64,000 nt of DNA from Massilia frigida (lineage in GTDB: Bacteria; Pseudomonadota; Gammaproteobacteria; Burkholderiales; Burkholderiaceae_D): NCBI RefSeq assembly GCF_011682175.1, contig NZ_WHJG01000007.1, forward strand, positions 62,001-126,000, read 5' to 3'. A model generated the notes under the pieces. It did not search any database. It had not been told where the DNA came from and saw only the letters and a list, made by a program, of their open reading frames with translations. Position 1 is the stretch's first letter. The number at the start of each line of letters is the position of its first letter. The position numbers were made by a program, and so were the translations under genes. Of this stretch, positions 38,996-48,904 are shown piece after piece.

Positions 38996-41791
38996 ATGTT
39001 TAGAAAAACCGCAATTGCGCACGCCGTCTCTCTGGCGATCGCTTCGGCAGCACTTTCCGTGGCCGCGCCGGCCATGGCACAGGACGCAGTAACAGGTCCG
39101 ATTCAACGCGTCGAAGTCACCGGTTCCAGCATCAAGCGCGCCAGCGCCGAAACCGCTTCTCCAGTCCAAGTCATTACTGCGCAAGACATGGCCAAGTCCG
39201 GCAAGGGCACGGTCGCGGAATACCTCCAGACCCTGACCGCCGATGGCGCAGGTTCCCTGCCGACAGGCTTCGGCAACGGCTTTGCCGCCGGTTCGACCGC
39301 GATTTCGCTGCGCGGCCTCGGCGCCACCTCGACCCTGGTGCTGCTCAACGGCCGCCGCATGGCGCCGTTCGCCCGCGCCGATGATGGCCAGAAGAGCTTT
39401 ACCGACCTGTCGACCATTCCGATGGAAGCGGTCGAGCGCATTGAAGTGCTGAAAGACGGCGCCTCCTCGACCTATGGCGCGGACGCGATTGCGGGCGTGG
39501 TGAACATCATCCTGCGCAAGGATTTTACGGGCATCATCGCCAAGGGTACGATCGGCCAGTCCAAATACAAGGACGGCGAAATGGCCAAGGGCTCGCTGAC
39601 CTGGGGCAAGGGCAACCTGGAAGCCGACGGTTACAACGTGCTGGTCAACGCCGAGTACTACACCAACAACGAACTGAAGAACAAAGACCGCGCCAACCGT
39701 GGCTGGATCGGCCACGGCGACCTGCGCCCATACGGCTATGCGATGGATACCCAGTTCGCGTCCGGCTACCTGTCCGGCAGCAACAACACCGGCGCCAGCC
39801 CGGCCGGTTCGATCCGCAACCCGGCCAACAATACCTACGTCTCGCTGCCCGGCTGCGGCGCCCTGTCGAAGACCGCCAACAGCGATCCGCAAGGCGGCTG
39901 CCTGTGGCACCACGACCAGTTCCGCTCGATGCAGCCGCAGGTCGATGGCTTGAACCTGTACACGCGCGCCACCAAGAAACTGGGCCAAGACCTGCAAGTC
40001 TACGGCGAAATCGGTTACTCGAAACGCGATACCTCGTTCACCCTGGTGCCGGGCGAAATCACGCGCACCTATGCCGGTCCGCCGACGGCTGCCAATCCGA
40101 CCGGCGTGACCAACTGGGGTTCGGGCGCCGGCACCACCATGCAGCTGGCCGCCAACCACCCGCAAAACCCGTACGGCGTGCCGGTACGGGTGCGCTATTC
40201 GGCCTTCGACGTGGGTCCCAGCGAGCGTTCGGTCAACAATGAATTCAACCGCCTGGTGGTGGGCCTGAAGGGCGCCGGCATGGGCTGGGATTTCGACACG
40301 TCCTACGTGCATTCGGAATCGAAACTCGACCTCATGTACAGCAATATGCTGAACCTGCGCGTGGTCAAGGATGCGCTGGGCAATCCGGCCAGCTCCTACT
40401 TCCCGTACTACCTCGGCGAGCAGGCCGGCAAGAACCCGGCCTCGCTGTACGCGGCCATGGTGCGCACCGCCACCTCGCATTCGACCACCCAGCTCGACAT
40501 CGTCGACTTCAAGGCCTCGCGCGAGCTGTTCCAGCTGCCGGGCGGGGCCATGGGCCTGGCCGTGGGCGGCGAACACCGCCGCGAAAAACTCGACAATCCA
40601 TCGTTGTCGGGCACCGAGGATGGCAGCATCAATTCCTCGTACGTGGCCGCCAAGGGCGAAGAGAAGATTTCGGCCGTATTCCTCGAAGTGGCGGCGCCGG
40701 TACTGAAATCGGTGGAATTGTCGGCCGCGCTGCGTTACGACAAGTACACCAACTTCTCCTCGACCACGCCGAAATTCGGCGCCAAGTGGACCCCGGTCAA
40801 GAGCTTCGCCCTGCGCGGCACCTATTCGGAAGGCTTCCGCGCGCCGGGCGCCGCTGAAGCGAGCGCCTCGTCGCGTTCGACCGGCACCGCCACCACGCGC
40901 GATCCAGTCCGTTGCCCTGGCGGCACGCCGGCAGCCGGCGGCGGCAGCGCCACCGATTGCTTGATCTCGCTGGCCGCAGTCAAGGTCGGCAATCCGGCCC
41001 TCAAGCCGGAAACCTCGAAAGGCATGACGCTGGGCATGGTCTGGGATCCGCTGAACGATACCAGCCTGTCGGTCGACCTGTGGAAGATCAAGCGCAGCGA
41101 CGAGATCAATCCGCTGCCGTACAACGAAGCGGCGGCCCTGCCGACCGCTGTGCGCGCGGATAACAACCTGGTGGTCGGCGGCGTGGCGATTCCGAACACT
41201 GGCACCATCCTGATCTCGAACGCGCCGTACCGCAATTCGAGCTTTACCGAGATCAAGGGCGTCGACCTGGACGTCAAGCAAAAGTTCCGTCTCGGCGACT
41301 ATGGCCGTGCCAACCTGGGCCTGACCTGGACCTACATCGATTCCTGGATCCGTGCCGAGTCGGCTGCCGTCAAGTACCAGTACGCCGGCACCCACGGCAA
41401 CTGCGACACCTCCAACTGCGCCGGTACGCCGAAACAGAAGGTCAGCTTCGTGGCAGGCTGGGACTGGCAAGACCTGAACCTGACTGCCACCACCAACTAC
41501 CGCTCGAAGATGAAGAACGTGCAGTACGAGGGCGACATCTGCGCATCCAAATTCGCCAACGGCACCCCGGCGCCGAACGCGGAATGCACGCTCGCTTCGT
41601 TCACCTCGACCGACCTGTCGGTGCGCTACAACCTGTCGAAGAACTTCCAGCTGTTCGGTTCGATCAACAATGTGTTCGACAAGATCGCACCGCTCGATGC
41701 ACTGACCTACGGCGGCATGAGCTACAACCCGATGGACGCCAGCGGCGCCATCGGCCGTTATTTCAAGGCCGGCGCGCGCTACCAGTTCTAG
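38996..41791 (+). CDS. TonB-dependent receptor, type A
   Basis: 931-residue outer-membrane active-transport receptor. Signal peptide (about 1-28, ending AMAQD), plug domain (about 38-165) with VEVTGSSIKRASAETASPVQ, SLRGLGATSTLVLLNGRR and VERIEVLKDGASSTYGADAIAGVVNIILRKD, then a barrel of about 750 residues ending in ARYQF (C-terminal Phe). Barrel landmarks: FALRGTYSEGFRAPG, DPVRCPGG, YAGTHGNCDTSNCAGTP and NVFDKIAPLDALTYGG. The substrate cannot be named. A close paralogue is at 51037. The neighbouring type-B receptor gene follows in the same direction after a terminator. Confidence 0.93.
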   Translation: MFRKTAIAHAVSLAIASAALSVAAPAMAQDAVTGPIQRVEVTGSSIKRASAETASPVQVITAQDMAKSGKGTVAEYLQTLTADGAGSLPTGFGNGFAAGSTAISLRGLGATSTLVLLNGRRMAPFARADDGQKSFTDLSTIPMEAVERIEVLKDGASSTYGADAIAGVVNIILRKDFTGIIAKGTIGQSKYKDGEMAKGSLTWGKGNLEADGYNVLVNAEYYTNNELKNKDRANRGWIGHGDLRPYGYAMDTQFASGYLSGSNNTGASPAGSIRNPANNTYVSLPGCGALSKTANSDPQGGCLWHHDQFRSMQPQVDGLNLYTRATKKLGQDLQVYGEIGYSKRDTSFTLVPGEITRTYAGPPTAANPTGVTNWGSGAGTTMQLAANHPQNPYGVPVRVRYSAFDVGPSERSVNNEFNRLVVGLKGAGMGWDFDTSYVHSESKLDLMYSNMLNLRVVKDALGNPASSYFPYYLGEQAGKNPASLYAAMVRTATSHSTTQLDIVDFKASRELFQLPGGAMGLAVGGEHRREKLDNPSLSGTEDGSINSSYVAAKGEEKISAVFLEVAAPVLKSVELSAALRYDKYTNFSSTTPKFGAKWTPVKSFALRGTYSEGFRAPGAAEASASSRSTGTATTRDPVRCPGGTPAAGGGSATDCLISLAAVKVGNPALKPETSKGMTLGMVWDPLNDTSLSVDLWKIKRSDEINPLPYNEAAALPTAVRADNNLVVGGVAIPNTGTILISNAPYRNSSFTEIKGVDLDVKQKFRLGDYGRANLGLTWTYIDSWIRAESAAVKYQYAGTHGNCDTSNCAGTPKQKVSFVAGWDWQDLNLTATTNYRSKMKNVQYEGDICASKFANGTPAPNAECTLASFTSTDLSVRYNLSKNFQLFGSINNVFDKIAPLDALTYGGMSYNPMDASGAIGRYFKAGARYQF

Positions 41792-41818
41792 TCTGAACCG
41801 GCAGCGAACGCATGACGG

Positions 41819-41847
41819 AAGGGCGACGCGCAGGCGTCGCCCTTTTT
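41819..41847 (+). terminator. Intrinsic terminator after the type A receptor
   Basis: Arms AAGGGCGACGC and GCGTCGCCCTT around a four-base loop GCAG, followed by T5. It lies 28 bases after the stop, so the following receptor gene most likely has its own promoter. Confidence 0.85.
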
Positions 41848-42076
41848 CATTGCCCTGTCCTGCAAGTATGTATATGTACGCGCACACGCATTGTCGCGTC
41901 GCGGCGGTTGCTGCCTACAGGAACATGATTGCTGACTGGAAGCTTACTTTGTAAATCAAGCTAAACAATTTAGCCATTTCCGTTGTATTTTGATCAAACG
42001 GAATCTTGCACGATTGACACCCGCAGCACCTGATGATTCTATAGTCCCCTCTCACTTTTGGATGGAGTTGAACAGC

Positions 42077-44695
42077 ATGATGAAGCCAACCGTATTATCC
42101 CTGTCGTTGGGCGCGATCTTCGCTGCCGGCGGCGGACTCGCAGGCGCGGCGTTCGCACAGGATGGCCAGCCAATGCAGCGCGTCGAGATCACCGGATCGT
42201 CGATCAAGCGCATGCAAAGCGAAACCGCCACGCCGCTGAGCGTCATCAAGGCCGACGAATTCATCAAGCAGGGATTGACCACGGCCCAGGAAGCGCTGTC
42301 GCGCATTCCATCGAACCAGACCACCATGGGCAGCGGCAACGTGGTTGGCGGCAATAGCAGCGGCTTGCCGACCGGCGGCCAGGCCAGCGCCGATTTGCGC
42401 GGCCTGGGCGGCGACAAGACCCTGGTGCTGCTCAACGGCCGGCGCCTCGCCAACCACCCGTACGACAGCTCCAGCGTCGACCTGAACATGATTCCCCTGT
42501 CCGCCCTGGACCGCGTCGAAGTGCTGCGCGACGGCGCTTCCGCGATCTACGGCACCGACGCCATCGGCGGCGTGATCAACTTCATCACCAAGCGCTCGGT
42601 CACCACCACCACCATCACCGGCGAACTGGTGCGCCCACGCAAGGAAGGCGGCGACGAAGAGCGGGTCAACCTGTCCAGCGGCTTCGGCAACCTCGACAAG
42701 GATGGCTTCAACGTCTTCGGCGTGGTCGACTGGCACAAGCAGGAATCGATCAATTCGCAGCAGCGCGAATTCTCGAAAACCGGCATCGTCCCGAGCCGCG
42801 GCCTGAACCTCACTTCCGGCACCACCTTCCCCGGCAACTTCTACGATGCCGGCGCCGACAAGTCGGGCAATCCGGGCTGGGCCAGCGGTTGCAATCCGCC
42901 ATTCTCGGTACCGAACGCGGACGGCATCTGCCGCCAGGATTACACGCGCCAGATCGACAGCATGCCCGACCAGAAACAACTGGCGGTCTTCGCGCGCGGC
43001 AGCATGAAGCTGGGCGCCGACCACCTGGCCAGCCTGGAATTCCTGCATTCGCAAAACGACGTGACCTCGCGCACGGCACCACCGCCGCAGACCGGGCTGA
43101 TCATGCCCAACACCAGCAAGTACTATCCGAAGAGCGGCGTGTCGGGCCAGCCGCTGTCGATCAACTGGCGTCCGCTTGAATCGGGCCAGCGCACCATCGA
43201 TTCGCAGGGCAAGGCCGACCGCGTCGTGTTCGGCATGGAAGGCTTGCTGGCGGGCTGGGATTACAAGGGCGGCCTGTCGCACTCGATGTCGAAGTCGAGC
43301 GAAGACTTCATGGGCGGCTATGTGGCCGATGCCGCGTTCGCGGCCGGCGTGGCCAATGGCATCCTCAACCCGTTCGCGCTGCAAGACGCGGCCGGCAAGA
43401 CTTACCTTGAAAGCACCGCCCTGCGCGGGCGCGTGCAAAGCGCCGAAGTCAAGAACACCGCCTTCGACTTCAAGGCCAGCCGCGACCTGATGGCGATGGG
43501 CGGCGGCCAGATGGCGGTGGCGGTCGGCACCGAAATCCGGCGCGAGACAGCCGACTTCAACGTCAACCGCGCGATCGCTTCGCAGGCATCGAGCTCGGGC
43601 CTGTCCGGTTCGCTGTCGAAAACCGGCTCGCGCAATATCCAGGCCCTGTTCACCGAACTGAACCTGCCGTTCACCAAGGAACTGGAAGTGCAGCTGGCGG
43701 CCCGTTACGACCGCTACAGCGACGTCGGCAACACCACCAACCCGAAAATCGGCCTGCGCTACCAGCCGATGCCGCAACTGCTGGTGCGCGGCTCGGCCAG
43801 CACCGGTTTCCGCGCCCCGACCCTGTTCGAGAAAAACGGTCCGCCATCGCGCAACGATACCAACGATAGCTACAGCGATCCGATCCTGTGCCCGGGCGGC
43901 AAGGCGCAGCCAGGTTCGAACCCGCTGCGCGACTGCAACCTGCAACAGTTCAAGCTGCAGGGCGGCAATGTCAACCTGAAACCGGAAAAATCGAAGTCCT
44001 TTTCCTTCGGCGCCGTGGTCGAGCCGATCCCGAGCGTGACCTTCGCGGCCGACTACTGGAACATCCAGCTCAAGGACAAGATCGCCGCCCTGCCCGAGCA
44101 AACGATCTACGGCAACTACGCCAAGTACAAGGCGCTGTTCCTGCGTAATCCGGACGGTTCGCCGAACGCGATCGAAGACTTCCTCAACAACCTGGGCGAA
44201 GTCAAGACCGATGGCGTCGATCTCAGCCTGACCCTGCGCCTGCCGCGCACCAGCGCCGGCAACTTCACCGTGACGGTGGACGGCACCTACGTGCACAAGT
44301 ACGATTACCAGAACGAGCGCAGTGGCGAGTTCATCCACAACGTGGGCCGCTACGCCGACATGGCGCCGGTGTTCCGCTGGCAGCACACGGCCGCGCTGAA
44401 CTGGTCCAATGGCCCGTGGGGCGTGAACCTGTCGCAATCGTTCAAGTCCGCGTACCAGGACCAGGATCAGGTCGATCCGGAGTTCAAGCACAAGGTCGAG
44501 GCGTACAGCCTGTTGAACCTGTCGGGCAGCTACAGCGGCATCAAGGGCCTGACCCTGACCGCCGGCCTGAAGAACCTGCTGGACGAACAGCCGCCGTTCT
44601 CGAACCAGGGCACCCTGTTCCAGAAGGGCTACGATCCACGCTTCAGCGACCCGATCGGGCGCGCCGTGTACCTGCGCGCCAGCTACGCGTTTTAA
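42077..44695 (+). CDS. TonB-dependent receptor, type B
   Basis: 872-residue outer-membrane receptor. ATG 42077 (MMKPTVLSLSLG) is chosen because GGAG is nine bases upstream; the frame opens at 41990 without support. Signal peptide ends AFAQD; plug (about 35-165) with VEITGSSIKRMQSETATPLSV and VEVLRDGASAIYGTDAIGGVINFITK; barrel ends LRASYAF. Landmarks: STGFRAPTLFEKNGPPS, ILCPGGKAQPGSNP, DYWNIQLKDKIAALPEQTIYGNY, YDYQNERSGEF. Its closest relative in the window is the receptor at 53926. No cargo can be inferred from sequence. Confidence 0.93.
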   Translation: MMKPTVLSLSLGAIFAAGGGLAGAAFAQDGQPMQRVEITGSSIKRMQSETATPLSVIKADEFIKQGLTTAQEALSRIPSNQTTMGSGNVVGGNSSGLPTGGQASADLRGLGGDKTLVLLNGRRLANHPYDSSSVDLNMIPLSALDRVEVLRDGASAIYGTDAIGGVINFITKRSVTTTTITGELVRPRKEGGDEERVNLSSGFGNLDKDGFNVFGVVDWHKQESINSQQREFSKTGIVPSRGLNLTSGTTFPGNFYDAGADKSGNPGWASGCNPPFSVPNADGICRQDYTRQIDSMPDQKQLAVFARGSMKLGADHLASLEFLHSQNDVTSRTAPPPQTGLIMPNTSKYYPKSGVSGQPLSINWRPLESGQRTIDSQGKADRVVFGMEGLLAGWDYKGGLSHSMSKSSEDFMGGYVADAAFAAGVANGILNPFALQDAAGKTYLESTALRGRVQSAEVKNTAFDFKASRDLMAMGGGQMAVAVGTEIRRETADFNVNRAIASQASSSGLSGSLSKTGSRNIQALFTELNLPFTKELEVQLAARYDRYSDVGNTTNPKIGLRYQPMPQLLVRGSASTGFRAPTLFEKNGPPSRNDTNDSYSDPILCPGGKAQPGSNPLRDCNLQQFKLQGGNVNLKPEKSKSFSFGAVVEPIPSVTFAADYWNIQLKDKIAALPEQTIYGNYAKYKALFLRNPDGSPNAIEDFLNNLGEVKTDGVDLSLTLRLPRTSAGNFTVTVDGTYVHKYDYQNERSGEFIHNVGRYADMAPVFRWQHTAALNWSNGPWGVNLSQSFKSAYQDQDQVDPEFKHKVEAYSLLNLSGSYSGIKGLTLTAGLKNLLDEQPPFSNQGTLFQKGYDPRFSDPIGRAVYLRASYAF

Positions 44696-44710
44696 GCGTT
44701 TTCAGCTGAC

Positions 44711-44740
44711 AAAAAACCGCCGCGTTCGGCGGTTTTTTTT
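44711..44740. terminator. Bidirectional intrinsic terminator between the type B receptor and mqsA
   Basis: Perfect 12-base arms AAAAAACCGCCG / CGGCGGTTTTTT with loop CGTT and T-runs on both strands. It serves both the plus-strand receptor (ending 44695) and the minus-strand antitoxin gene (ending 44759). Confidence 0.92.
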
Positions 44741-44758
44741 TCGTCCTTGCGTAAGGCA

Positions 44759-45274
44759 TTACTCATGCGTGACGATCACGCGGCCGGGCGCCGGGGCAGT
44801 GCGTGTGCCAGCCGTCATGGTTTTCTCGTCCTCGCGGCGCTCCTTCCACAGCGGGACCGTGACATTGGCACGCTCCGCCAGCGTCTTGAGAATATCCGGG
44901 CGGGCAATCGCGAGTTCGATCAACAGCCGGGTCGAGGTATCCGGATATGAATCCTCGTTCTCATAGCGCGAAAATGCGATCACGCCTTTGCCGAATATCT
45001 TCGATGCCTGTTGCTGGGTCAAGCCATGGCGCTTACGCAGTGCCAGGTATTCCTCCCCCATCAACAGTCCTTCGTACGCCGGCTTGCGGGCGGCAAGCCG
45101 GCGCAGATTTTCCGCGTGCTGCGCGGACAAGGTGCACACAGCGCCGCACACGGTGCACGTCGATTGCAGAAGCTCCACGCTGACCGTATTCTTGTTGGGG
45201 AAAAATTCGCGGCGAAAAACCGTCTCGTGCAAGGCGCCCTGTTTGCAAACCCGGCAGCTTATGCTTGTCTTCAT
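44759..45274 (-). CDS. mqsA: MqsA-like antitoxin (zinc ribbon plus HTH)
   Basis: 171-residue MqsA-type protein. The N-terminal zinc-binding part carries two CxxC pairs (Cys7/Cys10 and Cys40/Cys43). The C-terminal HTH_3-like domain (about 75-140) has LALRKRHGLTQQQASKIFGKG followed by IAFSRYENEDSYPDTSTRLL. It is longer than E. coli MqsA (131 residues) by a basic C-terminal tail. ATG 45274 has GGAG seven bases upstream; another ATG at 45295 is less likely. It lies directly downstream of a broken toxin gene, so it is now an orphan antitoxin. Confidence 0.85.
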   Translation of the reverse strand: MKTSISCRVCKQGALHETVFRREFFPNKNTVSVELLQSTCTVCGAVCTLSAQHAENLRRLAARKPAYEGLLMGEEYLALRKRHGLTQQQASKIFGKGVIAFSRYENEDSYPDTSTRLLIELAIARPDILKTLAERANVTVPLWKERREDEKTMTAGTRTAPAPGRVIVTHE

Positions 45275-45295
45275 GGCAGTTCTCCGTGCATTCAT

Positions 45296-45691
45296 TTATA
45301 GATGGCAGGAAACGAGCACCAGCATCAGCTCGCCATGGTCGCCCAATGAAAATTTCAAATAGATGGACAGGCCACGAGGATTTCTTTCGCCTCACACTTC
45401 GTCAAAGGGCAAGTGCTAGACATCGCATGGGAACATCTCGCCTCCATCAACTTCGCACCACTCGGACTTGTTGTAGTCACCCTTGGGTTGGCGTCCGCGA
45501 CGAAGCGCGCACAGCATACGGCCGACTTGGGCATGGTCCCAGCTGTACTTCTCCAGATCGCTACGGCATTTGCGCGTAGCTACCCACATATGCTCGTCGT
45601 TCTCGAGGTCCAGGCTTGCATCAGCAATATGCTGTCGCAGCTTCCCCAGCTCAATCAATGGCCCCTCCGCGATTGTTCGCCGGCATTTCAC
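45296..45691 (-). pseudogene. MqsR-like toxin gene broken by two in-frame stops
   Basis: A single frame from ATG 45691 to TAA 45296 (131 codons) is interrupted by TAG at 45416-45418, right after MFPCDV, and by TGA at about 45392. Protein-like sequence continues in the same frame after both: HLPFDEV, then GERNPRGLSIYLKFSLGDHG and ELMLVLVSCHL. With Tyr and Arg restored (TAC and CGA differ by one base from the stops) this would read CDVYHLPFDEVRGERN. The DVY...YLKF pattern recalls MqsR (DVYRP...YLKI), and toxin-before-antitoxin order fits. Family assignment is moderate; the double nonsense state is read directly. Confidence 0.7.
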
Positions 45692-45738
45692 AAATCCACG
45701 GAGAAGGCTCGCCTTGGCGGCCCATCAGAGCGACATAT

Positions 45739-45755
45739 TTTATCGCCATGATAAA
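45739..45755. promoter_or_regulatory. Possible operator upstream of the toxin-antitoxin pair
   Basis: Inverted repeat TTTATC-GCCAT-GATAAA about 50 bases upstream of the toxin start. MqsA-type antitoxins autoregulate through palindromes upstream of the operon; no match to the E. coli MqsA site is seen, so this is a weak candidate. Confidence 0.3.
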
Positions 45756-45956
45756 TTTTAGTCGAACGTGCGCAAGAACCAGGGGATGGCACAGGATATT
45801 TCTGGCGCACTGCAGCGGCATCGCGTCGACCGGACCGACGACGGCACGCCAAAAAATTCACGCGGGAAGATACATCAAACGAGGGCCACTTGACGCTCGA
45901 GCTCAGCAGCGAAACGACGTCTCGCCATGAGGCGTGCGTCCGGGCAGGCGCACATG

Positions 45957-45995
45957 AAAAAACCCCGCCGGACAGAGCGTCCGGCGGGGTTTTTT
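45957..45995. terminator. Strong bidirectional terminator after the minus-strand receptor
   Basis: Perfect 17-base arms AAAAAACCCCGCCGGAC and GTCCGGCGGGGTTTTTT with loop AGAGC. It lies 65 bases after the receptor stop on the minus strand. Confidence 0.9.
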
Positions 45996-46060
45996 ACGTC
46001 ATACAAGTTTCTTACAAGAGTACGCGATGGCTGTCTGTCAACCGCCGCGCACCCCGGCAA

Positions 46061-48904
46061 TTACAGGAACTTGTAGTTCAGACGTGCATAGAACGTGCGA
46101 CCCAGCGGGTTGGTGAACGTCGCATCGTAACCGACCTGGAAGTTGGCGCCGTTACGCGACGATGGTGGATCTTCGTCCGCGATGTTCTTGATACCGAAGG
46201 TCATGCTCACGTTTTTCATCGGTTTCCAGCCCAGCGTTGCGTCAAACGTCGAATAGGCATCGACCTTGCGCACCAGCGGGTAGGTAGCACTGATCAGCGA
46301 TGGATCGGTGTAGTCTTCGTAGCCTTTGGTGTAGTTATGCGTCACCGAAGCGTTCCACTGGCCGATGCCGTAGGTCATGCTCAGCATGTGGCGGAATTTC
46401 GGGGTTGGACCGAAATCCTTGAACGAACCCAGATCGCTCACTTCCGGCGAACCTTCGTACTGGTAGCCGTGCTTGGTGTACTTGGTCGCATCGTAGTTCG
46501 CGCCCACGGTACCCATATCGCCCATCTTCTGGCGATAGTTCAGGTTCAAGTCGACACCAGCGGCGTAGAACTTGCCGGTGTTGACGCGTGGCAGGGCCAC
46601 GTACGCCAGCGGGAAATCCTTGTTGGTGCTGCCGCGGATAGGATCTTTTTCCGATCCTGGCAAGCCTGGAGCGATCGACGGATCATAGCGGTAGTACTGG
46701 TTGATGTTGCCAGCCGGATCACCGAGTACCGTGTTTTCCGACATCGCATTGATCGACTTGTCGATTTTCACGTTCCAGTAGTCGAGCGAACCGCTGATGG
46801 TCGCGGTTGGCTGGAACACCAGACCCAGGGTGAACTGTTTCGATTTTTCCGGTTTCAGATCCGGAGTGCCGCTGTTCTGGGTGGTCAGCTGGACCGAGCA
46901 CTCATCCTGCAGTTCGCCCACTGGGTTGATGCTGTTGACAGGCACGCCGTTCGGGCAACGCACCGGGTCGTGGAAGTTCGACGAGGTGTTGTTCAGCGCC
47001 TTCGGATTCAGGTTGTCGACCAGGGTCGGTGCGCGGAAGCCGCGCGCCACCGCACCGCGCGCCATGATCACGGTGCTTGGACGATAGGTGAAGCCGACTT
47101 TCGGGCTCAGGTTGTCGAACTCGGTACCGAAACCGTTTTTGTATTTGTCGTAGCGCGCAGCAAGGTTCAATTCCACGCTCTTAACGACTGGAATCACCAC
47201 TTCGCTGAACAGTCCGAACACTTTACGGTCGCCGATCACGCCAGGAATTTCACCGGCACCACCGACTTCGTCACCGGACGACAGAACTGGCGAGGAGACC
47301 TGGGTCAGCGTTTCCTTGCGGAAGGAAGTACCAACCGAGAAGCCAACCGCGCCAGCAGGCATGGTGAACAGCTCTTTGGAGACGCGGAAGTCGAACTCTT
47401 TCGACACCGAGGTACCGCCGTTTTCAAAGCCGCTCAGCTGCGAACCGAGCAAGGCTGCCAGGCTGGCCGCATCCTGGGTGCCGAACACATTGATCTCGCC
47501 GGAATCGACCAGCGGTTTCAGTTTGGCATAGCTGAACTTGCCTGGACCGAACTGGATCTCGACTTCGTTCTTGCCGTAGGTCAGTGCGGTATCGTAATCC
47601 CAGCCCGCCATATTGCCTTTGGCGCCAACCACGATACGGGTGTTCTCGGTCTTGGTCAGGTCGTTGCGGCCGCCGCCGGCGACGGTGCGCCAGGTGCCGG
47701 ACATTGGGCCGGTCGGGGTCACATCCATATCGGCCGCGAGCGTGGTTTCAGCCGTGGTGACGGAGCCGTTCGGCATTTTGTAGCCAGCCGGCAGGATCAG
47801 GCCCTTCGGCAGCTTGATGGTCTTCGGATAGAAACGGCCATTCGCCGGATACGTCATGGGCTTGGTGTACGGGGCCGGCGAGGCGGCCGCGATCATCTTG
47901 TCGCGGGTGTACGCCGCTTCGGCGAACAGCTCGTGGTTTTCATTGATCTTGAATACGCCGCGCGTGACGAGGTTGTCGTGCTTGGCTTCAGGAACCAGAT
48001 CGATGTACTTGACGTAGTCGGTGCCGCAGCCTTTTTCGCTGTTGACGACCAGGCTGAATTCATCGTTCTTGCAGCCGTTGTAGCGGTACGGATTGACGCC
48101 CACGTACTTGTTGCCGAGGGTATCGCTGAAATTCAGGTTGGGCACGCCGTTACGCGGCGACGACTTGTTGATGCCCAGGTCTTCACGCACCGAGGTGGTC
48201 GAGAAGCTGCGGTCGGAAGCGCGCAGCTTGTCGTTTTCTTCGTGGTTGGCGCTGAACAGGATGTTGAAACGGTCGGTCGCGATGTCGCCGAAGCCGCCGG
48301 TCAGGTTAAAGCTGGTGGTATTGCCGCCGCCCTGGTCGACGTGGGTCTTGTAGGCCGATACTTCCATCCCTTTGTAGTCTTTTTTGAGGATGAAGTTGAT
48401 CACGCCCGCCACCGCATCGGCGCCGTACACAGCCGAGGCGCCGTCGCGCAGCACTTCGATGCGTTCGATGGCCGACAGCGGAATCGAGTTCAAGTCGACC
48501 GGGTTGTTGCCGACCGCATAGTTCGCCACCCGGCGGCCGTTCAGCAGCACCAGGGTGTAGCGGGCGCCCAGGGCGCGCAGGTTGGCGGTCGATGGCACGC
48601 CGGAGGCGCCCACGTTGTTGGCGGACACGCCGCCACCGAAGTTACCCGGGATCAGATTGACCAGATCCTGGGCCGAAGTGGCGCCGGTGCGCTCGATATC
48701 TTCGCGCTTGATAATGGTGATCGGCATTGCGGTTTCAGCGGCCAGGCGTTTGATCGACGAGCCGGTGATCTCGACGCGCTGCATCGAATTGTCCTGGGAA
48801 GCGGTCTGCGCCACGGCAGGCAGTGCTGCGAGGCCAAGGCCGACGGCGATACCGCCCGAAAAAACCAGGCGCAATGAACGCGATAAAACGGTTTCCGTCA
48901 TCAT
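46061..48904 (-). CDS. TonB-dependent receptor, type C
   Basis: 947-residue outer-membrane receptor on the opposite strand to the other four. Signal peptide (FSGGIAVGLGLAALPAVAQT), plug (about 42-165) with VEITGSSIKRLAAETAMPIT, NLRALGARYTLVLLNGRRVANY and VERIEVLRDGASAVYGADAVAG-type motif (here AIERIEVLRDGAS), barrel ending LNYKFL. Landmarks: VARGFRAPTLVDNLNPKALNN, VRCPNGVPVNS, NIADEDPPSSRNGANFQVGYD. The start MMTETV has AAGGGA upstream. It belongs to the same broad group as types A and B but is not a close duplicate of any other in the window. Confidence 0.92.
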   Translation of the reverse strand: MMTETVLSRSLRLVFSGGIAVGLGLAALPAVAQTASQDNSMQRVEITGSSIKRLAAETAMPITIIKREDIERTGATSAQDLVNLIPGNFGGGVSANNVGASGVPSTANLRALGARYTLVLLNGRRVANYAVGNNPVDLNSIPLSAIERIEVLRDGASAVYGADAVAGVINFILKKDYKGMEVSAYKTHVDQGGGNTTSFNLTGGFGDIATDRFNILFSANHEENDKLRASDRSFSTTSVREDLGINKSSPRNGVPNLNFSDTLGNKYVGVNPYRYNGCKNDEFSLVVNSEKGCGTDYVKYIDLVPEAKHDNLVTRGVFKINENHELFAEAAYTRDKMIAAASPAPYTKPMTYPANGRFYPKTIKLPKGLILPAGYKMPNGSVTTAETTLAADMDVTPTGPMSGTWRTVAGGGRNDLTKTENTRIVVGAKGNMAGWDYDTALTYGKNEVEIQFGPGKFSYAKLKPLVDSGEINVFGTQDAASLAALLGSQLSGFENGGTSVSKEFDFRVSKELFTMPAGAVGFSVGTSFRKETLTQVSSPVLSSGDEVGGAGEIPGVIGDRKVFGLFSEVVIPVVKSVELNLAARYDKYKNGFGTEFDNLSPKVGFTYRPSTVIMARGAVARGFRAPTLVDNLNPKALNNTSSNFHDPVRCPNGVPVNSINPVGELQDECSVQLTTQNSGTPDLKPEKSKQFTLGLVFQPTATISGSLDYWNVKIDKSINAMSENTVLGDPAGNINQYYRYDPSIAPGLPGSEKDPIRGSTNKDFPLAYVALPRVNTGKFYAAGVDLNLNYRQKMGDMGTVGANYDATKYTKHGYQYEGSPEVSDLGSFKDFGPTPKFRHMLSMTYGIGQWNASVTHNYTKGYEDYTDPSLISATYPLVRKVDAYSTFDATLGWKPMKNVSMTFGIKNIADEDPPSSRNGANFQVGYDATFTNPLGRTFYARLNYKFL

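Larger units (their letters stand above)
45692..46060. other. Gap between the toxin pseudogene and the minus-strand receptor
   Basis: About 370 bases without a gene. It contains the small palindrome at 45739-45755 and the strong terminator at 45957-45995; nothing else was recognised. Confidence 0.5.

Noticed and set aside
45413-45751. Plus-strand frames over the toxin pseudogene
   Set aside because: They overlap the clear coding pattern of the minus-strand toxin frame and lack start signals.
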